A stretch of 32,503 bases of DNA, taken from Candidatus Nomurabacteria bacterium RIFCSPLOWO2_01_FULL_42_20 (GTDB taxonomy: Bacteria > Patescibacteriota > Minisyncoccia > Phycocordibacterales > CAZVEC01). Within the stretch, counting starts at the first letter, position 1. Each line of letters starts with the position of its first letter. The translations under genes were made by a program, and so were the position numbers. The notes under the pieces were generated by a model. That model made no database searches. It saw only the letters and a program-made list of their open reading frames with translations, and was not told the origin of the DNA. Shown here one piece after another: positions 8,971 through 17,918 of this stretch. The stretch spans positions 11,329-43,831 of the forward strand of contig MFVF01000005.1 in assembly GCA_001785965.1 (NCBI GenBank), written 5' to 3'.

Positions 8971-9874
8971 CATATCAGAACAAATTGCGCGTAACTTATG
9001 CAAAGAGAATTATAAAATTGATCAAAATGGAATATTGCATTCCGAATATTTAAGAGACCCTGAAACGCTCCATTCAAAAAATGTTTGGGAGAAAATATAT
9101 AACTTTGACATGGACGCGTTTAAAAAGGACAGAGATGATTTTTTCAGGAGCAAGCTGGAAGATCATATAAACCACATAAGAAAAAGTTATGTATTTAACC
9201 CCAGCTCTATCTGTTTAGAGATAGGCTCCGGTCCCGCGTATATCGGAGAATATATTATGAAAGAGTTTGATTCTTTTTATGCGGGAATTGATTTTAATTA
9301 TGAAATGCTTTTAACGGTAAAAAAATATTTTGACCAAAAAGGTTTTAAAAAATATCTCTTGATATACGGGGATATAAAAAACATGCCTGTTAAAGACAAT
9401 GTAATCGATTTCATATACGGCGGGGGAGTCATTGAGCATTTTCCCAATACGGGCCTTGTTTTAAGAGAACTTTACAGGGTCTTGAAAGCAGGCGGAGTGT
9501 CTTTCAATTCGGTTCCTTGCTTCAATTTCTCGTGGATTTTTCTTAGGTCTTTTGCAAATATTCCGTCTACAGGTGCCGCCACGAACGGCGGCCCGAGCGC
9601 GCCGATTTTTTTAAAGAAAGTTTTTGAGTACATCCATATTGGGCTTTTAAAAAATAAAATTCTGGATAAGTTTTACGGCTACGAGTTAAGCTTTACGAGG
9701 AATTCATTGAGAAAATTGCACGAAAGAAACGGCTTTAAAGATATAACCATCGGGCCCTTTGCCTGCCATCCGTCGATAAGAAAATTAAGGAATCCAATTT
9801 TAAGGAAATTATATTTTAATGTTCAAAAATCCGGCCTGACATCCTTTTTCCATTATGTCTTTGCTAAAAAATAA
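8960..9874 (+). CDS. SAM-dependent methyltransferase
   Basis: ICLEIGSGPAYIGEYIM; DFIYGGGVIEHFPN; LRELYRVLKAGG. Confidence 0.85.
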   Translation: MTNNISEQIARNLCKENYKIDQNGILHSEYLRDPETLHSKNVWEKIYNFDMDAFKKDRDDFFRSKLEDHINHIRKSYVFNPSSICLEIGSGPAYIGEYIMKEFDSFYAGIDFNYEMLLTVKKYFDQKGFKKYLLIYGDIKNMPVKDNVIDFIYGGGVIEHFPNTGLVLRELYRVLKAGGVSFNSVPCFNFSWIFLRSFANIPSTGAATNGGPSAPIFLKKVFEYIHIGLLKNKILDKFYGYELSFTRNSLRKLHERNGFKDITIGPFACHPSIRKLRNPILRKLYFNVQKSGLTSFFHYVFAKK

Positions 9875-9924
9875 TGCCCGGCACCTGGTATGATTCTACT
9901 GAATCACATATTTTGCTAAATCAT

Positions 9925-10923
9925 ATGCGCAACATTGTTATACAAATATCAAATTACAACAGATTAAAAAAAAATAAGATATTTGATATTGATATTGACC
10001 CTAATTTGTCTGTTTATGTTACATTGAAGGATTTTTTACGAGCGCATGGAATTTCTCTCTTTACCCCTGATATGATAAATAGCAGTGAAACGGAATGCGC
10101 CATTTATATGAATGTGCCATATCCATGGGATATTGAGAGTTGGAAAAAAATTATTCGAACTAAAAATAATATATTGTTTGCCGTAGAACCGCAAATGATT
10201 AACCCGTTTAACTATTCGAAAATCCTCCAGATGTTTTTTAAGAAAATATATACGTGGAATACAGCGCTCGTAGATAATGAAAAATATTTTCAATATAATA
10301 TTGCTCAATCAAATATTGGTTTGGATATTAATACAAAGCCTTTTACGTCCAAGAAGTTTTTAACGTTTGTGGTGGGGAATAAAGGTTTACCACTTATTCT
10401 TTCTATATTGGTGAAGATGGGCATCTTTTCAGAAAAAGAACTCTACAACGAAAGATTAAAAGCACTGGAATATTTTGAAAATAATATACCAGAAAACTTT
10501 GATCTTTATGGAAAGGGTTGGAATAAACCAAAAGATTCTAAAAAATATAAAACATATAAGGGGTCCGTAGATAATAAGATTGAGGTAATTTCAAATTACA
10601 AGTTTTGTTTGTGTTTTGAAAATGCAACAGAAATGAACGGATATATAACTGAAAAAATATTTGATTGTTTTAAGGCAAAGTGTATACCAATTTACTGGGG
10701 AGCGAGTGATATAGAGAAATATATACCAAAAGATTGCTTCATTGATTTTAGAGTTTTTGGCGGCTATGGCGAGCTGATTCTTTATCTTAAGAACATGAAA
10801 GAAGAAGAATATAACAGGCGGATTGACAGCATTGAGAAACTTTTGCTCGACGAGAAATTTATGCGTACTTGGTTTGAAGACGGCTGGGTAAAAGATTTCT
10901 CTAAGAAATTAGGAATTTTATGA
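9925..10923 (+). CDS. Glycosyltransferase family 10 (alpha-1,3-fucosyltransferase-like)
   Basis: YKFCLCFENATEMNGYITEKIFDCFKAKCIPIYWGASDIEKYIP matches the GT10 C-terminal signature; ORF may start at 9874. Confidence 0.85.
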   Translation: MRNIVIQISNYNRLKKNKIFDIDIDPNLSVYVTLKDFLRAHGISLFTPDMINSSETECAIYMNVPYPWDIESWKKIIRTKNNILFAVEPQMINPFNYSKILQMFFKKIYTWNTALVDNEKYFQYNIAQSNIGLDINTKPFTSKKFLTFVVGNKGLPLILSILVKMGIFSEKELYNERLKALEYFENNIPENFDLYGKGWNKPKDSKKYKTYKGSVDNKIEVISNYKFCLCFENATEMNGYITEKIFDCFKAKCIPIYWGASDIEKYIPKDCFIDFRVFGGYGELILYLKNMKEEEYNRRIDSIEKLLLDEKFMRTWFEDGWVKDFSKKLGIL

Positions 10924-13121
10924 TCATTCCCATTATTGTTTTTTCAGCTTTTGTTCTTTCCATTTCATATAAAATGCTGCCCGCCAGCGGGCTCGTAAGC
11001 TATGTGGATACCGTCTATTTTTTCCCTGACAGTGTCTTTAATTTTTTTTCTACTTGGCGGGAATCTTTTTTGGGAACTTATAATCCTTCTCTTTTTGGCA
11101 TACCTATTACCGGAAATTTTCCTAGAATTTTGGATTTTTTCGGCGTTTCGGACAATGTCGCATCCTATCTTTTAAACTACGCGCCGGTCCTGATTTTGTG
11201 CCTTTTGGTGTTCTATATAACCAAAAAAATATCAAATAATAATTTTTACGCTTACTTTGCTGGGTTTTTCATCATCCTCAATAATTTCATTTTTCAGCAA
11301 TTTCTGATATGGCCCGGGCATTATTTCTATAATGTCATCGGACTGGTTTTGCTTTTCTATCAGACTTATAAAATATTCAAGCGGGATGACGGGTTGAAAT
11401 TAAAAGACATCGCTATCTTGATTCTGATTTCTGTTTTTGCCATTCATCCTGTTTTCTTTGCGATATATTCGGCTTATCTTTTTTGCTTTTTTATATTTTA
11501 TTTCCTTAAGATTAAGAAAAATAAAGTCAAATACGCTCTTTCAGTTTTGGCCGTGTTTGCCGGAATCGCTACCATTCATTTGTATTGGATTATTCCTTTT
11601 GTTTTAAACAGTTTCTACCAGTCAGTGGCCGAAAGCTACAACGGAAATTTAATGGCCATACTTGATAGCTATGCCAAAATGGTTACTTATTCAAATTCAA
11701 TCAATTATTACAATTATCCCGGCCTTTTTTCTTCACTGCTTAATAAGGACATCGGGCAATATTTGTTTTATTTCATATATTTCGGCCTGCTTATCGGCGT
11801 AGTCTATAAAATTAAAGAACAAATAAACACTAAAGGAAGAAATTTCCTATTTTTTATGCTCTTGGTGTATGTGATTTTCTTTGCCTTGGCCATGGGCCCG
11901 AAGGAAAAGTTTTTGGGCGACGCCTGGATGTATGTTTTTAACAATGTTCCATTTTTTGGATTTTTCAGATCTTTCACCAGATTTCTGATCGTCTCGCTAA
12001 CCTCGTCAATATTCATATTCGCCCTGTTTATTAGGGGATGGACGGCTTTGCCAAAGCGCAAAAATTTCATTGTCGGAATAGCGGGCATGTTTTTGCTCTC
12101 GGCTAACTTGATATTTTTTACTGGGAACCTAGATGGTGGAATAGGACCTGCAAAAATACCAGAGGAATATTATAAGGTTAACGAGAAATATTTTAAAAAT
12201 GATCCCGCGAATTTCAGCTTCATTTCATACCCCAATGTTCCATACGAAGCGTATACTTGGTCCATAAACAAAAATATCGATTTATTTATTTCCGACATAT
12301 ATTTCAATCTTTATTTTTTTTCAAAACCGGCGGTTTATAACGATCTCTCGGTTCAAATACAAAGAAGAGACAATTTTTTTAAGGACCTTTTTAAATTTGA
12401 ATTTAAGCCGTATGAAAATCTTGATAAAGATTTATCTCTTTTAAATACTAAATATGTTTTTGTCCATAAGGATCTTGTGGATATTCTGAATAAAGGCGTT
12501 TTGAATAGAGGCGAGGCGTATAAATATGATAATTATATCAAGCATTTCGAAAATAACCCGAAATATATTTTAAGAGAAGAAAACAAATATTTTTATTTGT
12601 TTGAATTCAGAGATTTTCCGCCTATTTTATCCGCCGAAGGTTTGTCTTTTTACCGCATTTTTGACACCAAATATAAGTTAATTATAAAAAATCTTAAAGC
12701 AAAAACCGATCTGTCCTTCCTGTCTTCTTTCCATCAGGCCTGGTATTTGTATTTGGCAGAGAGCGCCGATAATAGCGGAACCCTTCGGTACGAGAGAACT
12801 ATTTTTGAAGGGGAAGAATTGTCATACCTTTGGAGAAAGCCTGTTTTTGACGATACGCACAAAACAGTTTACGATTACGCCAACGGCTGGGAAATAGACC
12901 CTGATTACATAAAGAAAAATTTTGACAGAAATTTTTACAAAGAAAACCCCGATGGCTCCATTGATATAGAATTAACTTTGTATTTCAAGCCCCAGTCATA
13001 TTTTTATTTAGGACTCATCATATCCGGGTTTATGTTATTGACCTGTGTTGGATATTTAACTTTTTATTCCATTAGAAATAAAAAAAGAAAACGGGAGCCT
13101 TTAGTGGTGAATATTACTTAA
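10920..13121 (+). CDS. Large multi-TM membrane protein (GT-C/YfhO-like architecture)
   Basis: About 12 hydrophobic helices then an extracytoplasmic domain and a C-terminal TM; starts at ATGA overlap with the GT10 gene. Confidence 0.6.
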   Translation: MIIPIIVFSAFVLSISYKMLPASGLVSYVDTVYFFPDSVFNFFSTWRESFLGTYNPSLFGIPITGNFPRILDFFGVSDNVASYLLNYAPVLILCLLVFYITKKISNNNFYAYFAGFFIILNNFIFQQFLIWPGHYFYNVIGLVLLFYQTYKIFKRDDGLKLKDIAILILISVFAIHPVFFAIYSAYLFCFFIFYFLKIKKNKVKYALSVLAVFAGIATIHLYWIIPFVLNSFYQSVAESYNGNLMAILDSYAKMVTYSNSINYYNYPGLFSSLLNKDIGQYLFYFIYFGLLIGVVYKIKEQINTKGRNFLFFMLLVYVIFFALAMGPKEKFLGDAWMYVFNNVPFFGFFRSFTRFLIVSLTSSIFIFALFIRGWTALPKRKNFIVGIAGMFLLSANLIFFTGNLDGGIGPAKIPEEYYKVNEKYFKNDPANFSFISYPNVPYEAYTWSINKNIDLFISDIYFNLYFFSKPAVYNDLSVQIQRRDNFFKDLFKFEFKPYENLDKDLSLLNTKYVFVHKDLVDILNKGVLNRGEAYKYDNYIKHFENNPKYILREENKYFYLFEFRDFPPILSAEGLSFYRIFDTKYKLIIKNLKAKTDLSFLSSFHQAWYLYLAESADNSGTLRYERTIFEGEELSYLWRKPVFDDTHKTVYDYANGWEIDPDYIKKNFDRNFYKENPDGSIDIELTLYFKPQSYFYLGLIISGFMLLTCVGYLTFYSIRNKKRKREPLVVNIT

Positions 13122-14190
13122 GAAGATAAAGAAGCTGAATCTCTTTGGCGCTTAAGACTCGGTTGTAAATGCGGATTTCGCCGAGAAACCCTTTCCAGAA
13201 AAGAGGCAGGCCGCGCCCTATGTCCAATGTTTTATCGCCTTTTGTAAAAACTGAATGGGTTTTATTCTCGGCTATTATTTCGCCGTTTCTGTATATTTTC
13301 ATGCCGTCAATTCCTGAAATGAAAACCCAATGAGCCGTTTCATCATACCACGGCAATTTAAATTCAGTCGTCAATCTTCCGCCCGCATCTATGTCCCCGT
13401 AATCCCACATTATCATGTTGCCGACCCAGGGAAAATGTATGTTGATTCTGTTCGCGCTGTCATCAGGATTAGCTATTATGACGGAAGTAGTTTTAGCTTC
13501 ATCGGGCTTTGCCCAGAACTCAATCGTTATCTCGGCTCCAGGAGAATCGAGTCCGCTTAAGCCGATATTCTCGTAATCATCAACACCATTAAAACTTTTA
13601 TTGAATTTCCGATGGCCGGCCAATCCGGAAGCTTTCGCCCAAATATTGAGATCCGAACCAATTTCAAATCTATTTAGATCAGTGCCGCCGTCGCTCCCGG
13701 CAGATTGTTTAAGAAATTTGTCTGAATTCAGCAATGAAGTTAGAACCCAACCTTCTTGTCCCGCGGCATATGCGTAATAGAAAAGGCCGTCGGCGGAATT
13801 AACGGGATCCGCGGGCAGAATTTTTAAAAAAGAACTGCCGGATAATTCAGTAAAATCCACGGGTATCCAGCCCTTGCCGTTTGTCTTTTGGTAATTATTT
13901 TGATTTGAACAATGGTAGGACCAGCCCGCTGGCAAAGAAGGAAGATCAAGGTTCGCGCAACTGGGGTCATTGGAGGGGAGCGATATGTAGACCGCATTGC
14001 TTGGAGCGGGAAGCGTGACTTTTAAAATACTATTCAAGAAATTAAGATCATTGATGCGCGTTCGGTCTTGACCCTCAATTGCCAGTTCTTTCAAATACGG
14101 CTTGCCGTATTGCATATACGAAGAAACGGCAATGGCAACGATACCAAGGTAAATGAGAATTTTTAGCACGATGCTTCTATTAATTTTCAT
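13114..14190 (-). CDS. LamG/concanavalin-like domain surface protein with N-terminal TM (pseudopilin-like)
   Basis: N-term KILIYLGIVAIAVSSYMQYG; C-term FNGVDDYENIGLSGLDSPGAEITIEFWAKPD...GEIRIYNRVLSAKEIQLLY. Confidence 0.75.
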   Translation of the reverse strand: MKINRSIVLKILIYLGIVAIAVSSYMQYGKPYLKELAIEGQDRTRINDLNFLNSILKVTLPAPSNAVYISLPSNDPSCANLDLPSLPAGWSYHCSNQNNYQKTNGKGWIPVDFTELSGSSFLKILPADPVNSADGLFYYAYAAGQEGWVLTSLLNSDKFLKQSAGSDGGTDLNRFEIGSDLNIWAKASGLAGHRKFNKSFNGVDDYENIGLSGLDSPGAEITIEFWAKPDEAKTTSVIIANPDDSANRINIHFPWVGNMIMWDYGDIDAGGRLTTEFKLPWYDETAHWVFISGIDGMKIYRNGEIIAENKTHSVFTKGDKTLDIGRGLPLFWKGFLGEIRIYNRVLSAKEIQLLYLLK

Positions 14191-14313
14191 ATGATTTAAC
14201 AAAATCATGTCGCGTAATGTCGATTGAAACGCGACACTTAATTTAATGATAGCATACAAAGATATTTTGGGTTAAAAAACTAGACGCAGTTTTGCTTTTG
14301 GTGGGATTTAGGG

Positions 14314-14386
14314 TAAAATATAAAAATTGGTTAGCACGAACCGAGCGATTGGGCGTGTTTTTTATTAATACAGAGGTAAAACCTCA
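14314..14386 (+). promoter_or_regulatory. Promoter-like -10 and leader with hairpin/T-run, then an RBS hairpin
   Basis: TAAAAT 14314-14319; TTGGTTAGCACG...CGTGTTTTTTATTAATA; GAGGT-AAA-ACCTC (14373-14385) directly before ATG 14387. Confidence 0.5.
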
Positions 14387-14902
14387 ATGAATAAAAAAGG
14401 ATTTCTATTTTTGAGACAGCATTTATTGGAGGGACTATTATTGCTTGTCATAATCGGTTTTTTCCTTGTTCAGCGTTTGGACGTTATTTTTATGGCGGCC
14501 ATTATTTTCGCTTACCTCGTCATTGTTTTTCTCAATGACAATTTTCTTTATCGAATAAAAAAGGGAGCGGGGGACGTTAAAAAAAATAGGCAGTACGGGA
14601 TATTGTTTTTGATGATTATTGCTTTGATGCTTATCTGGCAGTTTAGCCCCGAATCAATAATATTCACTGCTATTTTTATCGCCTTCGCGCTTTACCGGTG
14701 GGACGGCAGAATTGTCGCCGGCGGAGCCTTGATTTCTCTAGCTTCGTCTCTTTTTCTTTTGATTGTGGAGAGAGACGCCTTGGCTGAACAAATGACTCTC
14801 TACGCTTTCTATCTTTTCGCCATAGCCGCGGTTTTGGCCATAATTGAATATAAACGATCCCAAAAATTAATAACCAATGTCAGAAAAATTAGAAAAATAT
14901 AA
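14387..14902 (+). CDS. Hypothetical membrane protein
   Basis: 171 aa, multiple hydrophobic helices. Confidence 0.6.
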   Translation: MNKKGFLFLRQHLLEGLLLLVIIGFFLVQRLDVIFMAAIIFAYLVIVFLNDNFLYRIKKGAGDVKKNRQYGILFLMIIALMLIWQFSPESIIFTAIFIAFALYRWDGRIVAGGALISLASSLFLLIVERDALAEQMTLYAFYLFAIAAVLAIIEYKRSQKLITNVRKIRKI

Positions 14903-16328
14903 ATTAGAACTTTTTGCCATAGCCGGAACAATTATTGTTCTATGGCAGATGCTTTTGCCGGGTTATGTTTTAACTTTAGACATGGTCTGGGGAGGAAGTT
15001 GGATTACGCAGAAACTGTTTTTGATCGCCTTGTTTTTCGCGTTATTTTATTTGCCCGTTAAGTTTTTTCCCTTTGACATAGATTCTAAATTTAAATATTG
15101 GGCGGGGATTTTTTTTACCGTCGATCCTTTCGTTTATGAGAGATTCTTGGCCGGCCACTGGCTCTTGCTCTTGCTTTATGCCATGTTGCCGCCCCTTGTT
15201 TATTATTTAGTTAAATTATTTCAGAATTTCAAAAAATATTTCCTTTTTTTCTCTTTTTGGCTTCTTGCGGCTCTCTTAATATTTGGTTTTTATTTTGAGC
15301 ATTTTACTCAAATTTTGAAAATTTCCAATCCGGAATATTGGCAAATTTTCAAAACATCAAGTTTCCTAATCGGAGGATCATCGGCTAAGGTCATTATGCT
15401 TTATGGTTTTTGGGGTGAAAGCTATCCGTGGGCCAGTTACTTTATTTGGCCCAAGCTTTCTTTGGCCTTGCCGGTTTTTGCTCTTATTGCTGGTCTGGTT
15501 ATTTTAGGCATCAGAGCCGCTTGGCTGAAAAATAAAAAATTAACCCTTGTTTTCTTGTCAGTGTTTGCCTTGAGTTTTATTTTTGCTTCTGGTATTGGGG
15601 ACGGTCCGTTCAAACAATTAAATCTATGGCTTTTCGAAAATATTCCTTTTTGGCGAGTCTTTCGGGATACCACTAAGTGGCTGGCGCCAATGACTTATAT
15701 TTATGCTGTTTTCGGCGCGATGGGGGTAAGCTTTGTTAAAAATTTTATAATTTTTAATTTTATAAATAATTTTTCAATGAATAAATTTTTTCCGCCAAAG
15801 GCGGATCAGCCTATGGCTGAAAACATTAAGAAATTTAAACATTATTTTGAAATTAAAAATTTGAAATTAAAAATTATTAATGTTTTTGTTGCCGCTCTTT
15901 TTATTTTGCCGCTTATCTATACGTATCCGATGATTGGCGGCTTTGCTCGCCAAATAAAACCGGTTTGGTATCCGGAAAGCTGGTATCAGGTAAACAATAT
16001 TTTAAAACAAGATTCGAAATGCAAGGCGCTTTTCCTGCCCTGGCATTTATATTATTCGCTTTCCTTCAATAATAATTTGATCACGGCCAATCCTGCGCCT
16101 AAATTTTTCGATTGCGAGATTGTCTTTAGCCAGAATATTGAAATGGAAGGAATGAAACAAGAGGTTTGGCCAGATTGGCAAGACGGAGCCCAGAAAATAA
16201 AATACGTTATTTATACCCCGGATCTTGAAGGGGCTGATATTTATGACTATTCATTTTTAAAATCAGACGCCTTTAAGGAAATTTACCAGCATAAAGACAT
16301 TATTTTATTTAAAATTCAGCTGAAGTAG
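14877..16328 (+). CDS. Hypothetical multi-TM membrane protein
   Basis: 483 aa, many TM segments, overlaps upstream gene; contains an in-frame palindrome at 15792-15820. Confidence 0.65.
   Translation: MSEKLEKYKLELFAIAGTIIVLWQMLLPGYVLTLDMVWGGSWITQKLFLIALFFALFYLPVKFFPFDIDSKFKYWAGIFFTVDPFVYERFLAGHWLLLLLYAMLPPLVYYLVKLFQNFKKYFLFFSFWLLAALLIFGFYFEHFTQILKISNPEYWQIFKTSSFLIGGSSAKVIMLYGFWGESYPWASYFIWPKLSLALPVFALIAGLVILGIRAAWLKNKKLTLVFLSVFALSFIFASGIGDGPFKQLNLWLFENIPFWRVFRDTTKWLAPMTYIYAVFGAMGVSFVKNFIIFNFINNFSMNKFFPPKADQPMAENIKKFKHYFEIKNLKLKIINVFVAALFILPLIYTYPMIGGFARQIKPVWYPESWYQVNNILKQDSKCKALFLPWHLYYSLSFNNNLITANPAPKFFDCEIVFSQNIEMEGMKQEVWPDWQDGAQKIKYVIYTPDLEGADIYDYSFLKSDAFKEIYQHKDIILFKIQLK
15792..15820. 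repeat. Intragenic double-hairpin palindromic element (family A)
   Basis: CCGCC-AAA-GGCGG-A-TCAGCC-TAT-GGCTGA; in frame as PPKADQPMAE; near-identical to 7880-7909. Confidence 0.8.
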
Positions 16329-16378
16329 TTATCCACACCCACCCTTGTTTTTGACTTGCCCCGAGCGCAGTCGAGGGG

Positions 16379-16436
16379 TATAATTAATCTGCGTCAGAAA
16401 TATTTGGTTGGCACACACTTATTTGTGTGTTTTTTT
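16379..16436 (+). promoter_or_regulatory. Promoter plus leader hairpin/T-run upstream of the peptidoglycan-binding protein
   Basis: TATAAT 16379-16384; ACACAC-TTATTT-GTGTGT (16413-16430) then T-run; ATG at 16456. Confidence 0.6.
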
Positions 16437-16455
16437 ATTAATAAAAAAATAATAT

Positions 16456-17235
16456 ATGACCAATATTTCAAGAAAAGTTTTCTATTTGCTTGTTTTATCA
16501 TTGCTGATCTTTGCTTCCGGTAATTTCGGCCAAGGCGACTTTTTGGGCGTCAAAAAAGCTTTCGGTTACGGCGGTAGCGGCGGATCAGTGGGCCGAACTA
16601 CTGTCGTTCCAACTCCGATTCCAACAGCTCCGGCGGTTACGGCCCCAACTCCGGCTGTTTCAACAGTCCCGGCTCAAGTCCTGGGCATTGAGACTTTCCG
16701 CTTCACGGAAAAACTAGGTTTTGGTTCAAGGGGCGACGAAGTGCGGGAATTACAAAAAGTTCTGAATGAACGAGGCTTGTATGCCGGCAAAATTGACGGC
16801 ATTTTTGGTTCGATAACTTTGACTGCTTTGCGAAGTTTCCAAATGGATAATAACTTGAAGCCTGTAGGTTTTGTCGGACCGGGCACTCAATTGGCTCTTA
16901 ACAATTACCTTTCTTCCAAAACAGAAACTCCCGTCGCCGTTCCCGCTCTCGCTCTTGCTACGCCGGGCTCGCCCGGCGTAGCCTTGGCGAAGCCGGGCGA
17001 GCAAGCCTTGGAACAAGGCGCGCTTAAGTTTGAGAAAAATCTCAAACTTGGTTCAAGGGGCGATGATACGACAAAGCTTCAAAAAGTCTTGAAGGAACTT
17101 GGTCTTTATGCCGGTAAAATTGACGGCATATTCGGCAGATTAACATTTTCTGCAGTTAAAAATTTTCAAGCCGCTAACGCCTTGCTGTCAGACGGCGTAG
17201 TTGGTCCTAAAACCAAAGAGATTCTAAACAAATAG
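16456..17235 (+). CDS. Secreted protein with two peptidoglycan-binding (PG_binding_1) domains
   Basis: Signal-like N-term; repeated LGSRGDEVRELQKVLNERGLYAGKIDGIFGSITLTALRSFQ / LGSRGDDTTKLQKVLKELGLYAGKIDGIFGRLTFSAVKNFQ. Confidence 0.9.
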   Translation: MTNISRKVFYLLVLSLLIFASGNFGQGDFLGVKKAFGYGGSGGSVGRTTVVPTPIPTAPAVTAPTPAVSTVPAQVLGIETFRFTEKLGFGSRGDEVRELQKVLNERGLYAGKIDGIFGSITLTALRSFQMDNNLKPVGFVGPGTQLALNNYLSSKTETPVAVPALALATPGSPGVALAKPGEQALEQGALKFEKNLKLGSRGDDTTKLQKVLKELGLYAGKIDGIFGRLTFSAVKNFQAANALLSDGVVGPKTKEILNK

Positions 17236-17237
17236 AA

Positions 17238-17918
17238 ATGCTCCTGCGCATTTTAGCTTTTCTTTCAGCGCTTGCCCTTGTTGCCTGGCTTGTTTTTCAA
17301 ATCAGCGTGAATTTTTTGCCGGCGCGCCTGCCTGCCGGTCAGGCAGGGCTTCTCTCGGCCGTTGTTTCAAGTACTCTGGTTGAACTTTCAAATGAAAACC
17401 GGCGCGGGCAAAATCTGTCCGCGCTTAAACAGAGCCCGGCTTTGTCCGAAGCGGCCAGGCTCAAAGCCGCCGACATGGTCCTCCGCGGCTATTTTTCTCA
17501 CAAAGATCTGGAAGGCAACCCGCCTTGGCACTGGTTCGATAAAGTGGGATATGAGTATAAATACGCCGGCGAAAATCTGGCGCTTAATTTCAGCGAATCA
17601 AAAGAAGTCATGCAGGCTTGGCTCGGGAGCCCCGCTCATCGGGCCAATATTTTAAACAGCAAGTATCAAGAAATAGGCATTGGCATTGCGGAGGGAACTT
17701 ATCAGGGACAAAAGGCGATTTTTATCGTCCAATTTTTGGCCGCGCCAACCAAGGCCCAAGCCGCTAAGAAAATCCGCGAATATGGCTCGGTCATGGGAAG
17801 CGTCATGGAGGCCGGTTTATGGCCTTTCCGGGAAATGCTTGAAAGAAATATTCTTGAGAAATCGCTAGGCGATTCATTTGGCAGATCGCCCATTATCACT
17901 GCGCTAATCCCAAGGTAA
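17238..17918 (+). CDS. CAP/SCP domain protein with N-terminal TM
   Basis: LVELSNENRRGQNLSALKQSPALSEAARLKAADM...GYFSHKD...YAGENLALNFSE...AWLGSPAHRANILNSKYQEIGIG. Confidence 0.9.
   Translation: MLLRILAFLSALALVAWLVFQISVNFLPARLPAGQAGLLSAVVSSTLVELSNENRRGQNLSALKQSPALSEAARLKAADMVLRGYFSHKDLEGNPPWHWFDKVGYEYKYAGENLALNFSESKEVMQAWLGSPAHRANILNSKYQEIGIGIAEGTYQGQKAIFIVQFLAAPTKAQAAKKIREYGSVMGSVMEAGLWPFREMLERNILEKSLGDSFGRSPIITALIPR

Noticed and set aside
10980-11000. GCCCGC-CA-GCGGGC hairpin near the start of the large membrane protein
   Set aside because: Short, and encodes an ordinary LPASGLV segment; not enough to call an insertion.
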